Shown piece by piece: positions 13,443 to 27,600 of a stretch of DNA of 64,000 nt. The DNA is from Gonatopus flavifemur (Eukaryota; Arthropoda; Insecta; Hymenoptera; Dryinidae). The first letter of the stretch is position 1. Each line of letters begins with the position of its first letter. The notes beneath the pieces are model-generated. The model was not told where the DNA came from and searched no databases. It saw only the letters and a list, made by a program, of their open reading frames with translations. Both the position numbers and the translations under genes were made by a program. Location: NCBI GenBank assembly GCA_018340375.1, contig JAFFJZ010000003.1, positions 2,418,001-2,482,000 on the forward strand. The letters are read 5' to 3'.

Positions 13443-16016
13443 AGCGTAATAATATACGAATACAGGTTGGAAACAAAGTTTCCCTAATGCAGGTGGTAAT
13501 TCCTAGCATTTGATAACAGATATTAATAACTGAATTTTATCAATTAGCAAAAGTGACATCAAAATCTCATCACGATAACAAGATTATAACAAAATTTCAA
13601 GTTGAACAAATGAAAATCGTAGGGAAGAAAAGACATGTTAAAAAACTTGGAAAGAAATTTTTGAATCAAATTCCCCTGTAAATTGAAATTCTGAAATGCA
13701 TGTACTTTTTCTGCAGTGATATTCCAAACCCCCGATGGATCACTCGTCCCACGTACAAATATCGCAGAGTTGAGCCGATAGAAACTGTTTGGGAAATAGG
13801 TAAGTGAATGATTGATTGTGTCAGTCATCCACGTGGTTGAGTTCAAACGTCTGTTCCTGACATACAGAATGAGGGTTTGATAATATAATGACCACACAAA
13901 TGTACGGATAGCAGAACAATTGCATTAAAATGATTTATCATTCGGTAAATCAGTAAAAATATACATAATCTTCGTAGGATGAAGTGACTTTGATGATCAA
14001 ATTGAAATCAGGTGTCAAGACTGTAATTCAAAGTAAAACAAGTGTTTCGAGATTGCTGAATGATATTTTGATTTTGATTTATTTGAAGTTCATCTGAGAT
14101 AAAGAAGCAGAATTAGTGCTAATACTGGTCACATTGGTGCCAATTATGCGAAAGTCATGAATGCATATTTGTACGCCCAAAGATTCGTTATATAAATATT
14201 TAATACTCCAGTATTTACCAAAAAAATAGGAAAAGATACATAAAATGATTCGAGCGACTTCTAAATATTTTTGCAAAATTCTACAAAATTCAGAAATATG
14301 TTTTTGAATCAAAGAAACATTCAGTTCCGTGATTTCGATAGATATCGAAGAAAAGCATCTCTTTGTATCTACCATCCTTGTGAATATTCGTTAAGAGTGT
14401 TGGAACATCTCACTATTCGAAGATTTATAAAACCAATAGTGCAATAACTAATACTACTTTATTGTTATAACGATCCAAGAGCTCGAAAATGTGTATCTAG
14501 AACGATATCACATTAGGAGTTGGCATAATTGTTCAATGCTAGATTTTCATATGAGACAAAAATTCCAAACATGACTGTAAGACGGTAATTACCTTTGACA
14601 ATGGAATGCTTACTACACACGCTACGCATGAATCAGTTATGTCAGAACTGGCCTCACAGGACAGTTTGTGGTATTCTGCTGCCTAGCAATAAATAATGTG
14701 CACAGGACGCTAATTGACGTTTTATGAAACCAGTTACACCTCATGAAAATCATTCATTCCATGTTAAAAAGATCTACGTAAACCATCTACAGTAATTCAA
14801 ATCGAAATTTCATTTTATATATTACATCCCATTCAATGTAGTTTATACACAAATTTTCTATATAAATATATAGAAATTTTATGAAATTCTGAAAATTATT
14901 CCTCGTGAATAGCAGGGATGATAATTTTTTTGCTTTAGAAAAAGTATTTAGTTCTTATCTAGATTTGTATAAAATGTAGATAAAAATTCGATATAATTTC
15001 TATACAAAAAAATCGATTCCGAATTATCATCCATGAAAATATACAGCATTGCCGTATACAAAGTGATTTTGAGCTTGTTACAAAAGATTTATTTACTGCC
15101 ACACAACTCGTATTCCCTCAAATCCAGCCATCAATTGGAAACGGCAGTAGTTTACAAAAGAACAAAGAATTGTCAATACATTTCCGTTATGTAATTTCCA
15201 TTTCAAAAGTTCAAAACATTGAACAGTAATGGAAAGTGTGTATCGAATTACAATATGCTTATTACGTGAACGGTTGATCAACAATGAAACTTGAAATATT
15301 CATTTGCTCTTAATCGTAATTAAAAGGTATTTTTTTCCTCTATTGTAATACGCCATTCTGCCCATTTGCATTGACGGCAATGAATCTTCATCATTTAAAG
15401 TATTTCATGCATGAGAGAAATTTCTAAACATTACCTGTAATTCATGTCCCATACAAATGCAAATAACTCTTTTATATTTTCATCTTGCATTGTGTACACT
15501 AGTCAGGCATGAAGAATATTTTTAAAATTTTGAATTATACAGAGTATTCAATATTTCCAAACCTCATCAAACATCTTCCGTGATGAGATAATACAATTTT
15601 TGACAACACATTATTCTTACATTCTAACAACATTTCGCGTCCAAATAGGAACAACTCATGTGCGAATAAACTTGGCTTCATGTGCACGGAAAGAAATGGT
15701 CATGTAAAGGATATAGTATACTTCTTTTCCAATTATTCAATACAATAATTCGATATCAGTAAAAATACTTTATTAGAAATTCAATTCTCGGAACACGGAA
15801 TTCTACAAAATTGACATTTCTTCAATATAAGAAAATCAATTCCTGCATCTGGGAGGCACTGAATTGTGGAAAAATCCTGGAAAAATGTGAGAAACTTTGC
15901 CTCGAAAAACAATGCGAATCAATATAATTCCTCTAGTTTTGTTTAGTTTCATGAGAAGAGTCACATAGTGATAAATTCGATGCTACATATCCAAAGAAGA
16001 GTATATCGGGCCAGTT

Positions 16017-16114
16017 GCGATGTTTTATAGCGTTGACTGCCTCACAAACAGATAACATCTGCATCGAACGCATTCGTTTGTGACGCCAAGCGAACAGCGC
16101 TATGTTCACATCGT
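16017..16114. repeat. 98-bp imperfect fold-back element
   Basis: The left arm starting GCGATG and ending TCACAAAC (16017-16049) is matched in inverted orientation by GTTTGTGACGCC through ATGTTCACATCG (16076-16114), around a loop of about 26 bases. It is probably a small transposon relic; a hairpin RNA is an alternative. Confidence 0.5.
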
Positions 16115-18452
16115 GATATTTGCCGTAAAATTCTCTGTGTATACACAGGGAGAAAAACTAGAACTATTGAAAATAACTGTGAAACAAAACTATGACTGTG
16201 ACGAACTTTGCTTTGTCAAAAATTCCGAAATTTGTTTACCATATTTTGGTATTGCATTCATATCTTTTGAATACCTCGATGAATATAGTTTTTCATGGCT
16301 ACGATAGGAATTGTTTGTTCCCATTGTTACTTTCATATAAAAGCACATAGATCTTCATAGAATTGTCACTCGAAACAGCCGATTTCCCGTTTCCAGGATT
16401 TTATGCACATTCGTAAGACAGTTTCAAACAATTCTTCCTTTATTTAATCAAGTCATGTTTGCTGTATAATGTAATACTGTTGATAGATTTTGCGTTTGGG
16501 ACAAGTGAAGTTATAGTTGAGTTATGACTACCCTCATTGTTGTAGATTGATAAAGCTTGGTTATATTCAACGCCGAAACTGCTGTAACCACAACAGCGTG
16601 ATTAAGAACATTCCACTAATCCAAGGTGGACTTGCAACTACAGTGTGCTTTTCTCGGGTGAAAGACCAGGCTTCCTTGGATATAAAATGCTTATTTCATT
16701 AAAATTGTTCCTCCAATTAAAATAATTAGAAAACATGCTTTCATTTTCAGAATATTCTCATATGATGCATAATTTTACCCTTTTAGGAAAAACGTTTTAA
16801 TTGCTGCAAATATTTTAATTACTGACTGTTGAATTTGTTCGATGCATGAGTACATTTTCATTCAACCAGAAGTGTTGCTTCGAATGGATTTTTGGATTGA
16901 AAAATTAATTCAGTTTGACCTCGTATTGAATTACAATTATTAACCTTTTGATACAAAATTTGATAATCATTCTGAGATGAAAATCATTCATGTTTATATA
17001 AATTTCTGCACATCTTTGCGTATGAATTGATTCATGATAATCAACTTGAAAAACTCAGTAGGAACGGAGGTGTTCTCTTAACGATCACACGCCACTAGCT
17101 CTGAATTTCATTCCAATAAATGAAGTTCAATCATTTGTATTAGGAAAACATGATTTCATAACGCGAGTTTCCGTAAAATTGATATACTTCCTAAGGGCAT
17201 CGTTGAAGAATCGTTAAACTCTAATTAGTTTCATAATACCGATTCAATTTTAACCAGCATGGGTTTGATCTCAATAACATAAGATAAAATGAATATCAAG
17301 AACTCCTTATTCGGAATACAAATTATATTGAAAAGGAAATGAATGTAATCCACGGCTGAATGTTTTGATGATTATATCGATCGATGAAATAACGGTAATT
17401 ACAAAGAATTAATTTTCAAACGATTCTCCTGCTAATTTTATCGGATGAGTGATGCGAAATGAAAATGTAATAGCTTGAATGAGAGAATTTTCCTTAATCC
17501 TTGGAAACGACAAGAAAGTTATTGGAATTTTCAATGAGAATTCAATTCAACCCTTGTTCCCATCAATTTTATCCATTTCAGTTTTTGAAGGTAAATAAGA
17601 TACATCTACAAGTTTTGTTTCATTCCGTTTTCTTATTAATTGAGGGAGAAATGACAAGCAAAACAAATAAATTTCCAGTCCAATAAATTCCTTCGATTCA
17701 TATTTTTCTGACAATTCGAGGAATATCGAATGAACAGAATTCATGTAATGTTTGAAAAGCATGGAAATAAATTTGCAAGTCGAAAGGAATTGATTCATTT
17801 GATATTCTTCACTTTGGTTATCATGCATAACGTTCGAGAAAATTCCGATATCGAAGTATGAGAAAAAATATCGAGCAGGAAGAAACAGCGGAATAAGAAA
17901 GAACGATGCCCGATACCATGAATAATTTCATACGTCGATCTATAGTCGTTTGCAATAAGTGGGCCGGTCAGGCCTGAGGCTGTAGGCCAAGTGGCCGAAC
18001 AAGGGACCACCTGACAGGAAGTAAAAACCGACAAAAGGAAAATGATCAAATATAGAAAGTCGAAATTATCTAGAGGAAAATAATATTGCATCTTTGATAT
18101 GAATTTTCTCGTCAAACGTCACAGGATTTTGTCTTAGTTAGCTTGACGAGTAAACGATATAACGAATACCTTGTATCAACGCATTTCAATGGAATTCTTA
18201 TTAAGAGAGTGTAGATTAATCATACGGAAAGAAAAATTCTCCAAGGGAAATACTAACCGAGTATATCAAACCGTAGGAAATAGAACGTGAAAAGTAATCG
18301 TAAGACAATCAAGGAGGGAATAGAAAACACACAACGATGTATTGGAAATGTGATGGAATGGTTGGATTATGATACATTGTGTATCGAAGTAGTGAGCGTA
18401 AATAAGGCAGGCGGAAGAAGGAATAAGAAGAAACACTAAAAAAAACGAAACA

Positions 18453-18637
18453 ATGAGCAGACGTACGTTACCTCAAACGCAAACGGCGAGTCTTAATTCT
18501 CGTGAGAGGATTCGACCCGAGAGACCAAGGAATACCATACAAAGATTGGTATGGGGACCGAGTGCACAATTTCACATCGGTCACATGGGTTTGAACGAAG
18601 AGGAAGAAGGAAGCAATCCACGTATGGCGTTAAGAAG
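18453..18637 (+). CDS. MIEAP-like gene, coding exon 1
   Basis: Starts with ATG (MSRRTLPQTQTASLNSRERI) and ends in AGAAG before GTGAGTAAAG, splitting an Arg codon after two bases. It is Arg/Pro-rich with no known domain. Confidence 0.7.
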
Positions 18638-21600
18638 GTGAGTAAAGATTAATTGAGAAATTTCAATTCACCAGATAGAAAATGCTTAAAGAAATGTACT
18701 GGATTAAATATGATCGGATCACCAGGTTTCGAGGTTGTTTGACTTCAACCTGTTAGCTCCAAAGGAGAAAAAATCAAATTTTTGTGTACTTCTGGTACAA
18801 ATTCGAAGCATTTCGTGTCTTGGGATATCTTTTAGACCAGTTTAAGATGCCCTACGCAACACTTTTAAATGTCCTTGAGATGTCTAAAACCTCTTATATG
18901 GTCTAAAAAAATCTACGAGGTAGATTAGAAGTACAACTTTGAATAATAACTCAGTTGCTCAGTTGTTTTCTGCTTCACCTTCAAACGTCTGCACTTTTGC
19001 AAAACTGAGATTTTTTTCCAATAATTTTATGAGTTCATTTATAAAATTTCCCCTGACTGTTTAAGGGAGATATAAACCATTTCCGCGTTCATTCTAAACT
19101 GAACTTATCCTCATTCAACATTTAGTAACACAAAATTCAATGGAATAATATGTTCCCTACTGTGAATCACAATTTTCCATTTTTATGTAGATTGTTGAGG
19201 TTATACGAAGGAAGACAGTACAGAGAAGCGGCTAGTTTCCTCATGAGACTCCCGCATTATACCCTGAAAGCAGCTTTACCGGATATTCCAGTGGACTTGC
19301 TGATCGAGACATTACCTCACAGTTTGGCCTTACTCGAAGCTCTCTATTCAAGAGTAGCAGAACTACAATGCATCGAGGATACAAAGGTTTTGAGGACAGA
19401 ACAAGTGCTCTGGCGTGTTGTACATCTTATATCGACTAGCCAGGATCATTTCAGGCTTCGTATGTGGTGCAAATTGTTGATATCTTTGAATCGATTGGCA
19501 CCAAGTACAAAGAAAGCACTTATTACTCGAAGAAGAGCACTGGAGAGAGCAGTGGAGGGTTTGGGAAAACACGGTCTGGTACCGCCTTCGCGTCGTCAAA
19601 GTATCGAACATCAAGATCAGAACCCTAGCCAAACATCCAATTTCGTTCCACTACCAGTTGCTTTGAAGGAAGAACTCGAGACGCGTATTGAAGCTTATAA
19701 GCTCGCGTTACACAAAATAGAAAGTTTCGGAAAACACGCGGGAACTTATAAAGGTACGTTCATATGTTGAAAGAATATTAAATTTATGACTTTTTTCCAA
19801 TAAAATGGATATGGATGTGCGAGCAGTTCAAGTGATTGTTTGAGCATTATTTGAAATTTCTATCTCCATGAAATTGTTATACTGTGATATAATTGTTCAT
19901 AATTTTTTCATAACAAACTGAAAGCGGAATATAGACATATAGTGCATGATTTCTGATTGATTTCTTCCACAAAAGCGACCATCGTGTGATTTTTTGGGGC
20001 TCTTGTAGCCAACGGATATAACTTAATCTGAAGAAAAAATAAAAGTTTCTCAAATGTTAGGAAAGAAATATGAAAAATCTTTAATGAGTTTTTTAAATCA
20101 TTTTCCAAAAGGAATGATTCCGAAGAAGAATATTCAGATTCCTTGGTAGCTAAATGGAATTGTTTTGTAAAAGCGGCTGCAAGATACATGATTCATTTAA
20201 GATGCAAAGTCTTTTCTTCTGCCGGTGAATGATATGTTTGCGTTCATGCAGTATGATCATAGTTAAATTGTAACTATGACCGACATATACCTATACAATT
20301 TTCCACACTTTTGTTCTTCATTACTCACAACTCCGATGAAAAAATATTTCTAACTCCTCTCAAATGTGATAGAAATAGCTGAAATGTTTAAATACATGAA
20401 CTTTGAATGACAATCATGTGTCAAATAAATAATGATAATACTTTCTCATCGTGGAAAGTTCAACAATATCAGAAGAGAAATTGGAAATCAATTCCATTGT
20501 TCCTCTTCCCGGACTAAGTACGGATAACACAAAGAAATACAGCCGAAGATAACAAGTTTTAATCGATGAAAGATAATTTTTCTTTTGTTTTTCAGCGGAT
20601 CAAGGAGTAAAGGCAGCATCACATCAGAGACAGCTTTCCTTGAAATATAGTGAGATTCAACAAAGACTAATAGACAATCAGAGTCTTCTGAACACTATGG
20701 AGAAAGCTGGAAATCCTGAAAGCTTGGAAAACCTACTAACTGAACTGAAACATAGGGTTGAACAAGACAAAGAGGCTTTGAGACAATGGACAGCGTTGAG
20801 AAAATCGAACATGACTACCACGAATACGAAAAATCCACCTCTCGCTGCGAGACTGCTGCAATTCTCCAGAGGTTGTGAGTTGGCGTTACAATTGATGAAT
20901 GAAGATGATCTACAGGTAAGATTAAAGTGAGCATACTGCATGAAAGGATATCTTCCACAGTTACAAGATAATATATTTCTTCAACTTCACATAATTATAG
21001 CATATTTTATGATCATTCAAAGAATCAAGAATTAAGATGTAATATTCCACATCAAACAAAAATTATCCCTCTCTGAATTTTTTCTGTTTTTGGTACAAGA
21101 TTTCAAAAAAGCTAGAGATAAATTCACACAAAGTGAAATATCTTGAAACGCACGATAATCTCAATAGATCGAAGGTTTTAGAAGTGAAGAAGAAGAAGAA
21201 GACTTCTCTTCACGGAAAACAAGTGGAGAATTGAAATTTCATTATTATATTATCTGCGGTTTGATATAAAGTGACTGGTGTTGTATGCATTTAGCACGTG
21301 TTCTCAGGAATCGATTGTGTCGGGCGATCGCCGGTCATTCTATGTTATATAGATTACACAGTGTGTACATTATGTCTATACGTATTATATGTCACGTATT
21401 TATGTGTTTGCAGCATGTGACAAAGGAACCGATACGTTTATCCTCTGTATACTTCATAAACGTTTTACAGCTCAAACTATGAAATGCACAACTGTACTTA
21501 CTGATTGCAGAATTTATGTTTTGAAGATTATTGCAAATATCGTAAAGTTTGAGACCATAAGAGTTTAACTCGCACCGTGTTCTAAATCAATGTATCGCTA

Positions 21601-24600
21601 GAGGCATGATCAAGTACTGATCACTTGAAATTACCTGAGGGTAGTTTGGTAGACTTTTTACAGACCTTTAGTAGATTTGCAATGGGTTCTTTCTCACACT
21701 CCATCACTTAATGAGTGCCTAAAAATGGATGAAAAATGTCGAGTAGTTTCTAATGTGGCATGTATTGGTCTTTAGAAAGACCTTCCAGGAGATTTCGGAA
21801 GACTCCCCACGAATAAAACAGATTATTGCAACCATCCCACAAGTAAACCATTTCAAGCACTTAAAAATCAAAAACGTGATCCCAAACAGTTTAATTTCCT
21901 TTCCTAGTTGGATATAACTTCTATGTTGAAGCCATTTTATGAATGTACGTGATAAAAGAATAGTCTGAGGAAAATGCGTCGGACAATATAAAGAAATAAG
22001 ATCCTAGGCTAACCCACAAACGTCAGATGTGATCATGTGAGAATCCCTAAATGACCCTTCTGCGATCCTAAATTACATGAGTTTACTTGCAACCACTGCA
22101 AGCGAATACCAGTTTTTTCCTCTTCTCAGATCCTCGCCTACGTCTGCTCATATACATTACATAACAGTACAAACTATTCTACTAACACGCGTACCAGTCA
22201 ATCCGTCTTCTTATACGAAAGCTCATAAAAGCTCATAATAAATCCTCAGGGTACAATGAAATTTACGATATATCAAATAGAGAGACATTCTATGTACTTC
22301 ACAAGAGTCTTCAAATTGTAACTCGTTTTCATCTTTGTCGTATGTTAGATTGAATCCATCCATCAGTTTTCAAATTATGGAATTCTTCGCGTGAAGAGAA
22401 GTGAAGAAACTTGCTATTTTTTCCCAAACAACAAGACTTTTTCTCTTTCAATTTATCATTCATAATCACGTTGTGAGTGAATTGTGATTCTGGGATGTGT
22501 GTTCTTTTGGAGAACATGAGTATGACGAAATCAATAAATTTTTGAAAAATCTTTTCACAAGATTCCAACCATGAGATATTTTCATACAGAAAAGAGTACA
22601 CGTTTATTATAATTATCGTTGATATTGAATGATGTGTGTTTTGCTAGACGATTGAATTCACCGTTACGCAACATGAAATCTCCCAAACCTATTTTCCATT
22701 CTGCTTTTCTCTCTTTCTGTCTTTGTTCACGCTAAATTGCACATAGAAATTTACATGATGTGCAACCAACCATACCTTTTCCAATTCACTGTAAAACTCC
22801 AATGCTTTTTTCCCTTCAGATATGATTGATTGCTATTCTTCCATAGATTCCAAACAGAGAGAAAAATGGTATTCAATTAACAAATGGAGGAATCCTTGCT
22901 TACGGTTGTGAGGTTTCATTTGATCGTTTGCACGATACCGAAACCAACTAAACGATTATTATTCTCTGTGATAACAGGGAAATTTGAAAATACAAATACT
23001 TCGCTTTTCGATTTCAAAGGAAAAAGAAACCCTAAGAATTCTGTACCTCTTCAGACAACAGTCCAACAAGATACTAAGATATTTGTTCGCCTAAAACCTC
23101 GCTGTTTCTGCCCAATATTTTCCAAATTGATGAATTTTAGCGCAATATTGAAAAAATGTTCATGCTGCGTTTCCATCGTTATTAGTATATGTATTATACT
23201 TTGTTCGACATAATTCATGATCAGTCACAATTTATCACGAACTCTCCTTTGAATCCGCTATTTAGTGCTTTGAAGTGGTATTATTCCTTCTTCGTCGCTC
23301 AATTTCACACTCAATTTCTTGAGAGATAACGTACACGCCAAATGCAACATCTACTCCATATTCCTAATCCATGAATGTCAAGTTACAAGGTCACGCTGAT
23401 AAATTATAACATTAATGGTCTGCTCTGGCAATCAATCTGAATTATTCATTTTATCTGTTTTGGTAAAGCATCACATATAGTTCATCTTTGAAAGGAGACT
23501 GTATCTTAAGCAACTTCGACGAGCCTCAGCATCAATCACAATACTCAACAGAGTATATTTGATGATAATTTTGTGTCCTTGAAACATCATTTTTGTGAAT
23601 TTCAGCTTTTTATCAGCTTTCGTATCTTATCCATTCCATATTGAATGATCTTCTTTGTTTCGGCTTCATAGATGAATTTGATTTCAACCCACCGATATTC
23701 ATCATTCGCTTGATGATTTATTCTTCAAAAAAAAGGATTCAAATTTTTTCTTGTACCTCTATAAATTGAGAAAAATAATATTCCCACGTCTCGATGGAAG
23801 GAAAAATCACAAACTCATTCGATTAAAAATGAATATTCAAAATCGAGTATCAAATTCAATAAAAATTTTGTCAAATTTGATCAACTCTGTTGGATATTAG
23901 ATGAAAAAGAGACAGCGGTTACTCGTCTCAATAAAAGTTGATTATTTTCGCTGAGAACCTCTCCCGTTTTCCAGCGAATTCATATTTCCCTTTATATTTG
24001 AACCCTAATAATACGAAAGTTAAAGAGATTCTGTAATGGGTAGTAGAGATCTTATGGGGAACGTCTCAAAGAGACAATTTTAGATAATTCGAGTGAGCTC
24101 ATTTTACAGATGTCCCTAAGATGATCTCATTCGCATTATCCGAAACTTTGTCACTGAAACATCCATAAAATGTTTCCTTAGACCTTTGACTTCGATCTTA
24201 TTTCTGGATTGAGGGATTGCTCGTTAAAAATTACAAGTGAAATTGAGACTCATTATTTCTGCTTCCATTATGGGATGGATTATGGATTTAATAATTTTAC
24301 AATATTTGTCACCGAATCACTATTCTTTCTGATAATCGATACCATATACTTTCTTCCATATACAATACATGCAACTTCCCTGGTGTGAATTAAATTCTCA
24401 ATCATTCGGAAATTTACTGATCTTTAATGTGAATAAAAGTATCTGAGAATTCCATCTTCAATATCAAAAAGGAACTGAAGGAATTCGAATTTTTCACTTA
24501 CGTCAATTCTAAAGTGACGTAAATCTGAGAAGGTTAAAATTATTAAAGTTATCACATTTTCGAATGAGCGCTCACTCTTAATTTCGTCAAAATTCGTCTA

Positions 24601-27600
24601 TTGGTCGAACAATTTTTTTACGAAATAAAGTGCATCAAATAAAAGGAAATCATAAAATCTATCATCTCAAACTCAATAAAATATCATCTAATCATAATAG
24701 TTGTATTTTATGATATCAAGTCATCATCTTTGTGTCACTGCATAATATTGCAACAATGATTCCTTGATGTAAATATCGTCCTGGATCAATTTCTGTATCT
24801 TAAGCGAGGGGTGATCAATACCCTAGTTCATTTTTAATTTATTTCATTCGATTTCACTGTCAAATATATCTCTCAGTTCAAAATAATATACTTCCATCAC
24901 AAATATTTCAATGCAATAACTGTCGTACGTAGACGTCAAACTTTGTACACATTCAGCTTCACTATACATTTATATATTCTCTATGCATCAATTCGTAATT
25001 TTCATTTTTTAATTCATTATACAAATGTACACGAAATGAACTTTCTGATATTGCGCATGGAGTATACCATAAATTAAAACAAATGTATATATTTTGAAAA
25101 TAGATTTTCGACAGAAAATTCATTTCTCTCATTCTACGCTGGAAGCTGGAAACTCCGAGTTTGATGTAACTGTGTTAACTAGGCTTAATTGCATCGAACG
25201 TGGTGTAATTGGCTACACGAAAGCAACTAAATCGTATCAACACAAATATCTGCCTCAAACACGATTTCTTCGACAAAAGTTAATCTTTATTGGATGAAGT
25301 ATATGTTTTTCACCAATCATTAAACAGAAATCTGGACGCTATTTGTTGTTCATATCAAATAATGACACGAAAACATTTCGCATGCATTGGAATGATATTT
25401 ACTTATTCTATCCAATCGATAATGAAAACAACAAATAATCAGAAGAAAATTCTCTGTTAACATAAAGTACGTGAGTACAAATACATGTGAACAAATATAT
25501 TAATATTCCTCTAAAATTTATGGTGAATATAAAGATTTGAAAATTAACTTCAATTACATGAACTTAGAGTCCTCAGTTTCGATTGCCAGACCCATTGAAT
25601 TAACTGCTGCGATGGAAGAGCTAAAGACTTACATCGGTGCACCATTAATATACGTAGATCGTGTATCATATAACGTTGTAAAATAGATACTTTCTTTATT
25701 CCATGAACATGATTCGATATACCATAAATGAAATAGTGCTATCAGAATTCCACAGATACCAATAACATGTTGGAATCCGAGATACGTTTAGAGCACAATG
25801 AAACGTGCTCATCGGATGTCACTAGCAATGCGTTCGTACTTTCTAAACACATACCTCATCTCCAGTATAGTAGATGGAAATTCGATCCACAGGATCCACG
25901 ATAACAGGTGGGAATCCGTTCAAAAATTACTCCGTATTCTGCGGCACGATACCATTTTGAAACCTTATTATTATTCTTTGTAACGCACTAAGATTTTTTG
26001 GTATTTGCATATATCGATTCCTTCAAAATAATTCAAGTTTGAGTGTTGTAATTTCAAGATGATTGAGCTTATCTCGACACCAAGCTCTCTCTGTCATGCT
26101 AATTTCCATGAAAATTCTTGCGACAATCTACCTTCGGTAGATAAACTCCCTCGCAGTACGAAAAGCTTATGAAATGTATTCTAATGAAATATTGTACAAT
26201 GAGAAGAAAGAATTTTTCAATGTCAACATCGATGAGGTTACCAAAGACGAATGACATTACAAAGTGGGATCACTATTTTTTTGCATCACTGTTTCAGCAA
26301 TTTTCCTTTGTGTGTTGTATAATTGTATGAAAAAATCTTCCTGCAAATCCAAATGCAAAACCAACTATCTAAATATGTGAAATTGAACACACAAAATGAA
26401 GCAATTCTTCTTCAAGGATACAATGTGGGTTATCCATATTGCGCTATATTTGAGCAAAATTCAGTGTACACCCTCAAGTGAAAAATGAAGGTAATAAAAC
26501 TTTGGAATTCCCATCCTTCATTCGTATCTCGTTTCTTTTTGTTCCAGTTGATGAATCAAGAAGAAGATTTGGATTATGAAGAGGAGAAATCGTCTAGCAG
26601 CGCAGGATATCACACGGATGAGAGTTGTAGTCCAACCCCAGAACCAACTATAGTGGCGTCTTCTAATGAAATAGACGGGGCGATAGAAGCTGGTGTTGGA
26701 ACGAAAGGAGATTTTCAGAATTTAACTTCGTGTAGTGATGATATTGCCGACAAGTCAAGCGAACGACTCGCTGAAAGATACGCTGCATTATATGGCCAAG
26801 CGCATTTGCATACTTTGGATGCCTTGGACGCTTTGGAGTCACTCAAGAACGCCCCCGACTTAAAAGCCAAGATTCTGTATTCAGTGGTCGTGGTAAGTAC
26901 TGCTACTGTTACCTCTACTTCTTTTTTTCTCTTCCGAGTTGATGCGATTTTATTGTGGAATGGGTTTTAGGCGAAGTTCACTAACTGAACGATCTTGCAT
27001 TTTCAAAACTTGGGAAAGTGTCGTAACATGAATAAAGATTACTTTCAGAAGCAGATTGTACGATGAAGGACATTCATAAAAATTTATCGCTGCTGAATAA
27101 TCGAAATGTAGCAATACGAATAGGGAATCGAAATTCATATATAACGTTCCAGAGATTATTGATACGAGACAAATCTTTCGTAGAATGACGAAAATAATTT
27201 GTAAATCTGCCAAGTCTTAGGATTTTATCAATCAATTTTGTTCAAGTAAAATATTGTGAAACAATTTAAACCTTATCTTTCAATTTCCACAAAAGTTGAT
27301 TGCTACAAATCTAAAGGGGTGCCATTTTCTAACTCACATGAGATGAATGATTTTTGATGTTTTGCAAAACTTGTCAATGAATAGAGCGTTTATGCTTGGG
27401 AATTGTTGAATTACGTAGCTAATTCTACTGGAAAAATATTAAAAACACTTATTGTTAATTTAAACAGTAAACGAGCTGTACGATTTTTCAGGGAGCTGAT
27501 TTATCGCGTTTATAAGAAGTCACATTAAACGCGTTGAAAGTATGGGATGAATGATGATGACTCATCTGTTGAAAAACAATATTTTCTATATAGAGAAAAC

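Larger units (their letters stand above)
9895..18452. other. AT-rich intergenic region upstream of the MIEAP-like gene
   Basis: No gene is supported. The two overlapping ORFs at 12571-12930 (+) and 12576-12881 (-) and the 112-codon minus ORF at 13559-13897 match nothing I know and are about as long as chance allows. A GC-rich patch at 17950-18025 stands out (see findings). Fold-back repeats are listed separately. Untranslated 5' exons of the downstream gene may lie here but cannot be placed. Confidence 0.55.

Noticed and set aside
13559..13897. 112-codon minus-strand frame
   Set aside because: Roughly one such frame is expected by chance in 64 kb at this AT content; no motif and no splice context.
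17795..18115. 106-codon minus frame with a hydrophobic, signal-peptide-like segment
   Set aside because: No family, and the hydrophobic run comes from AT-rich DNA; only the GC-rich part was kept as a finding.
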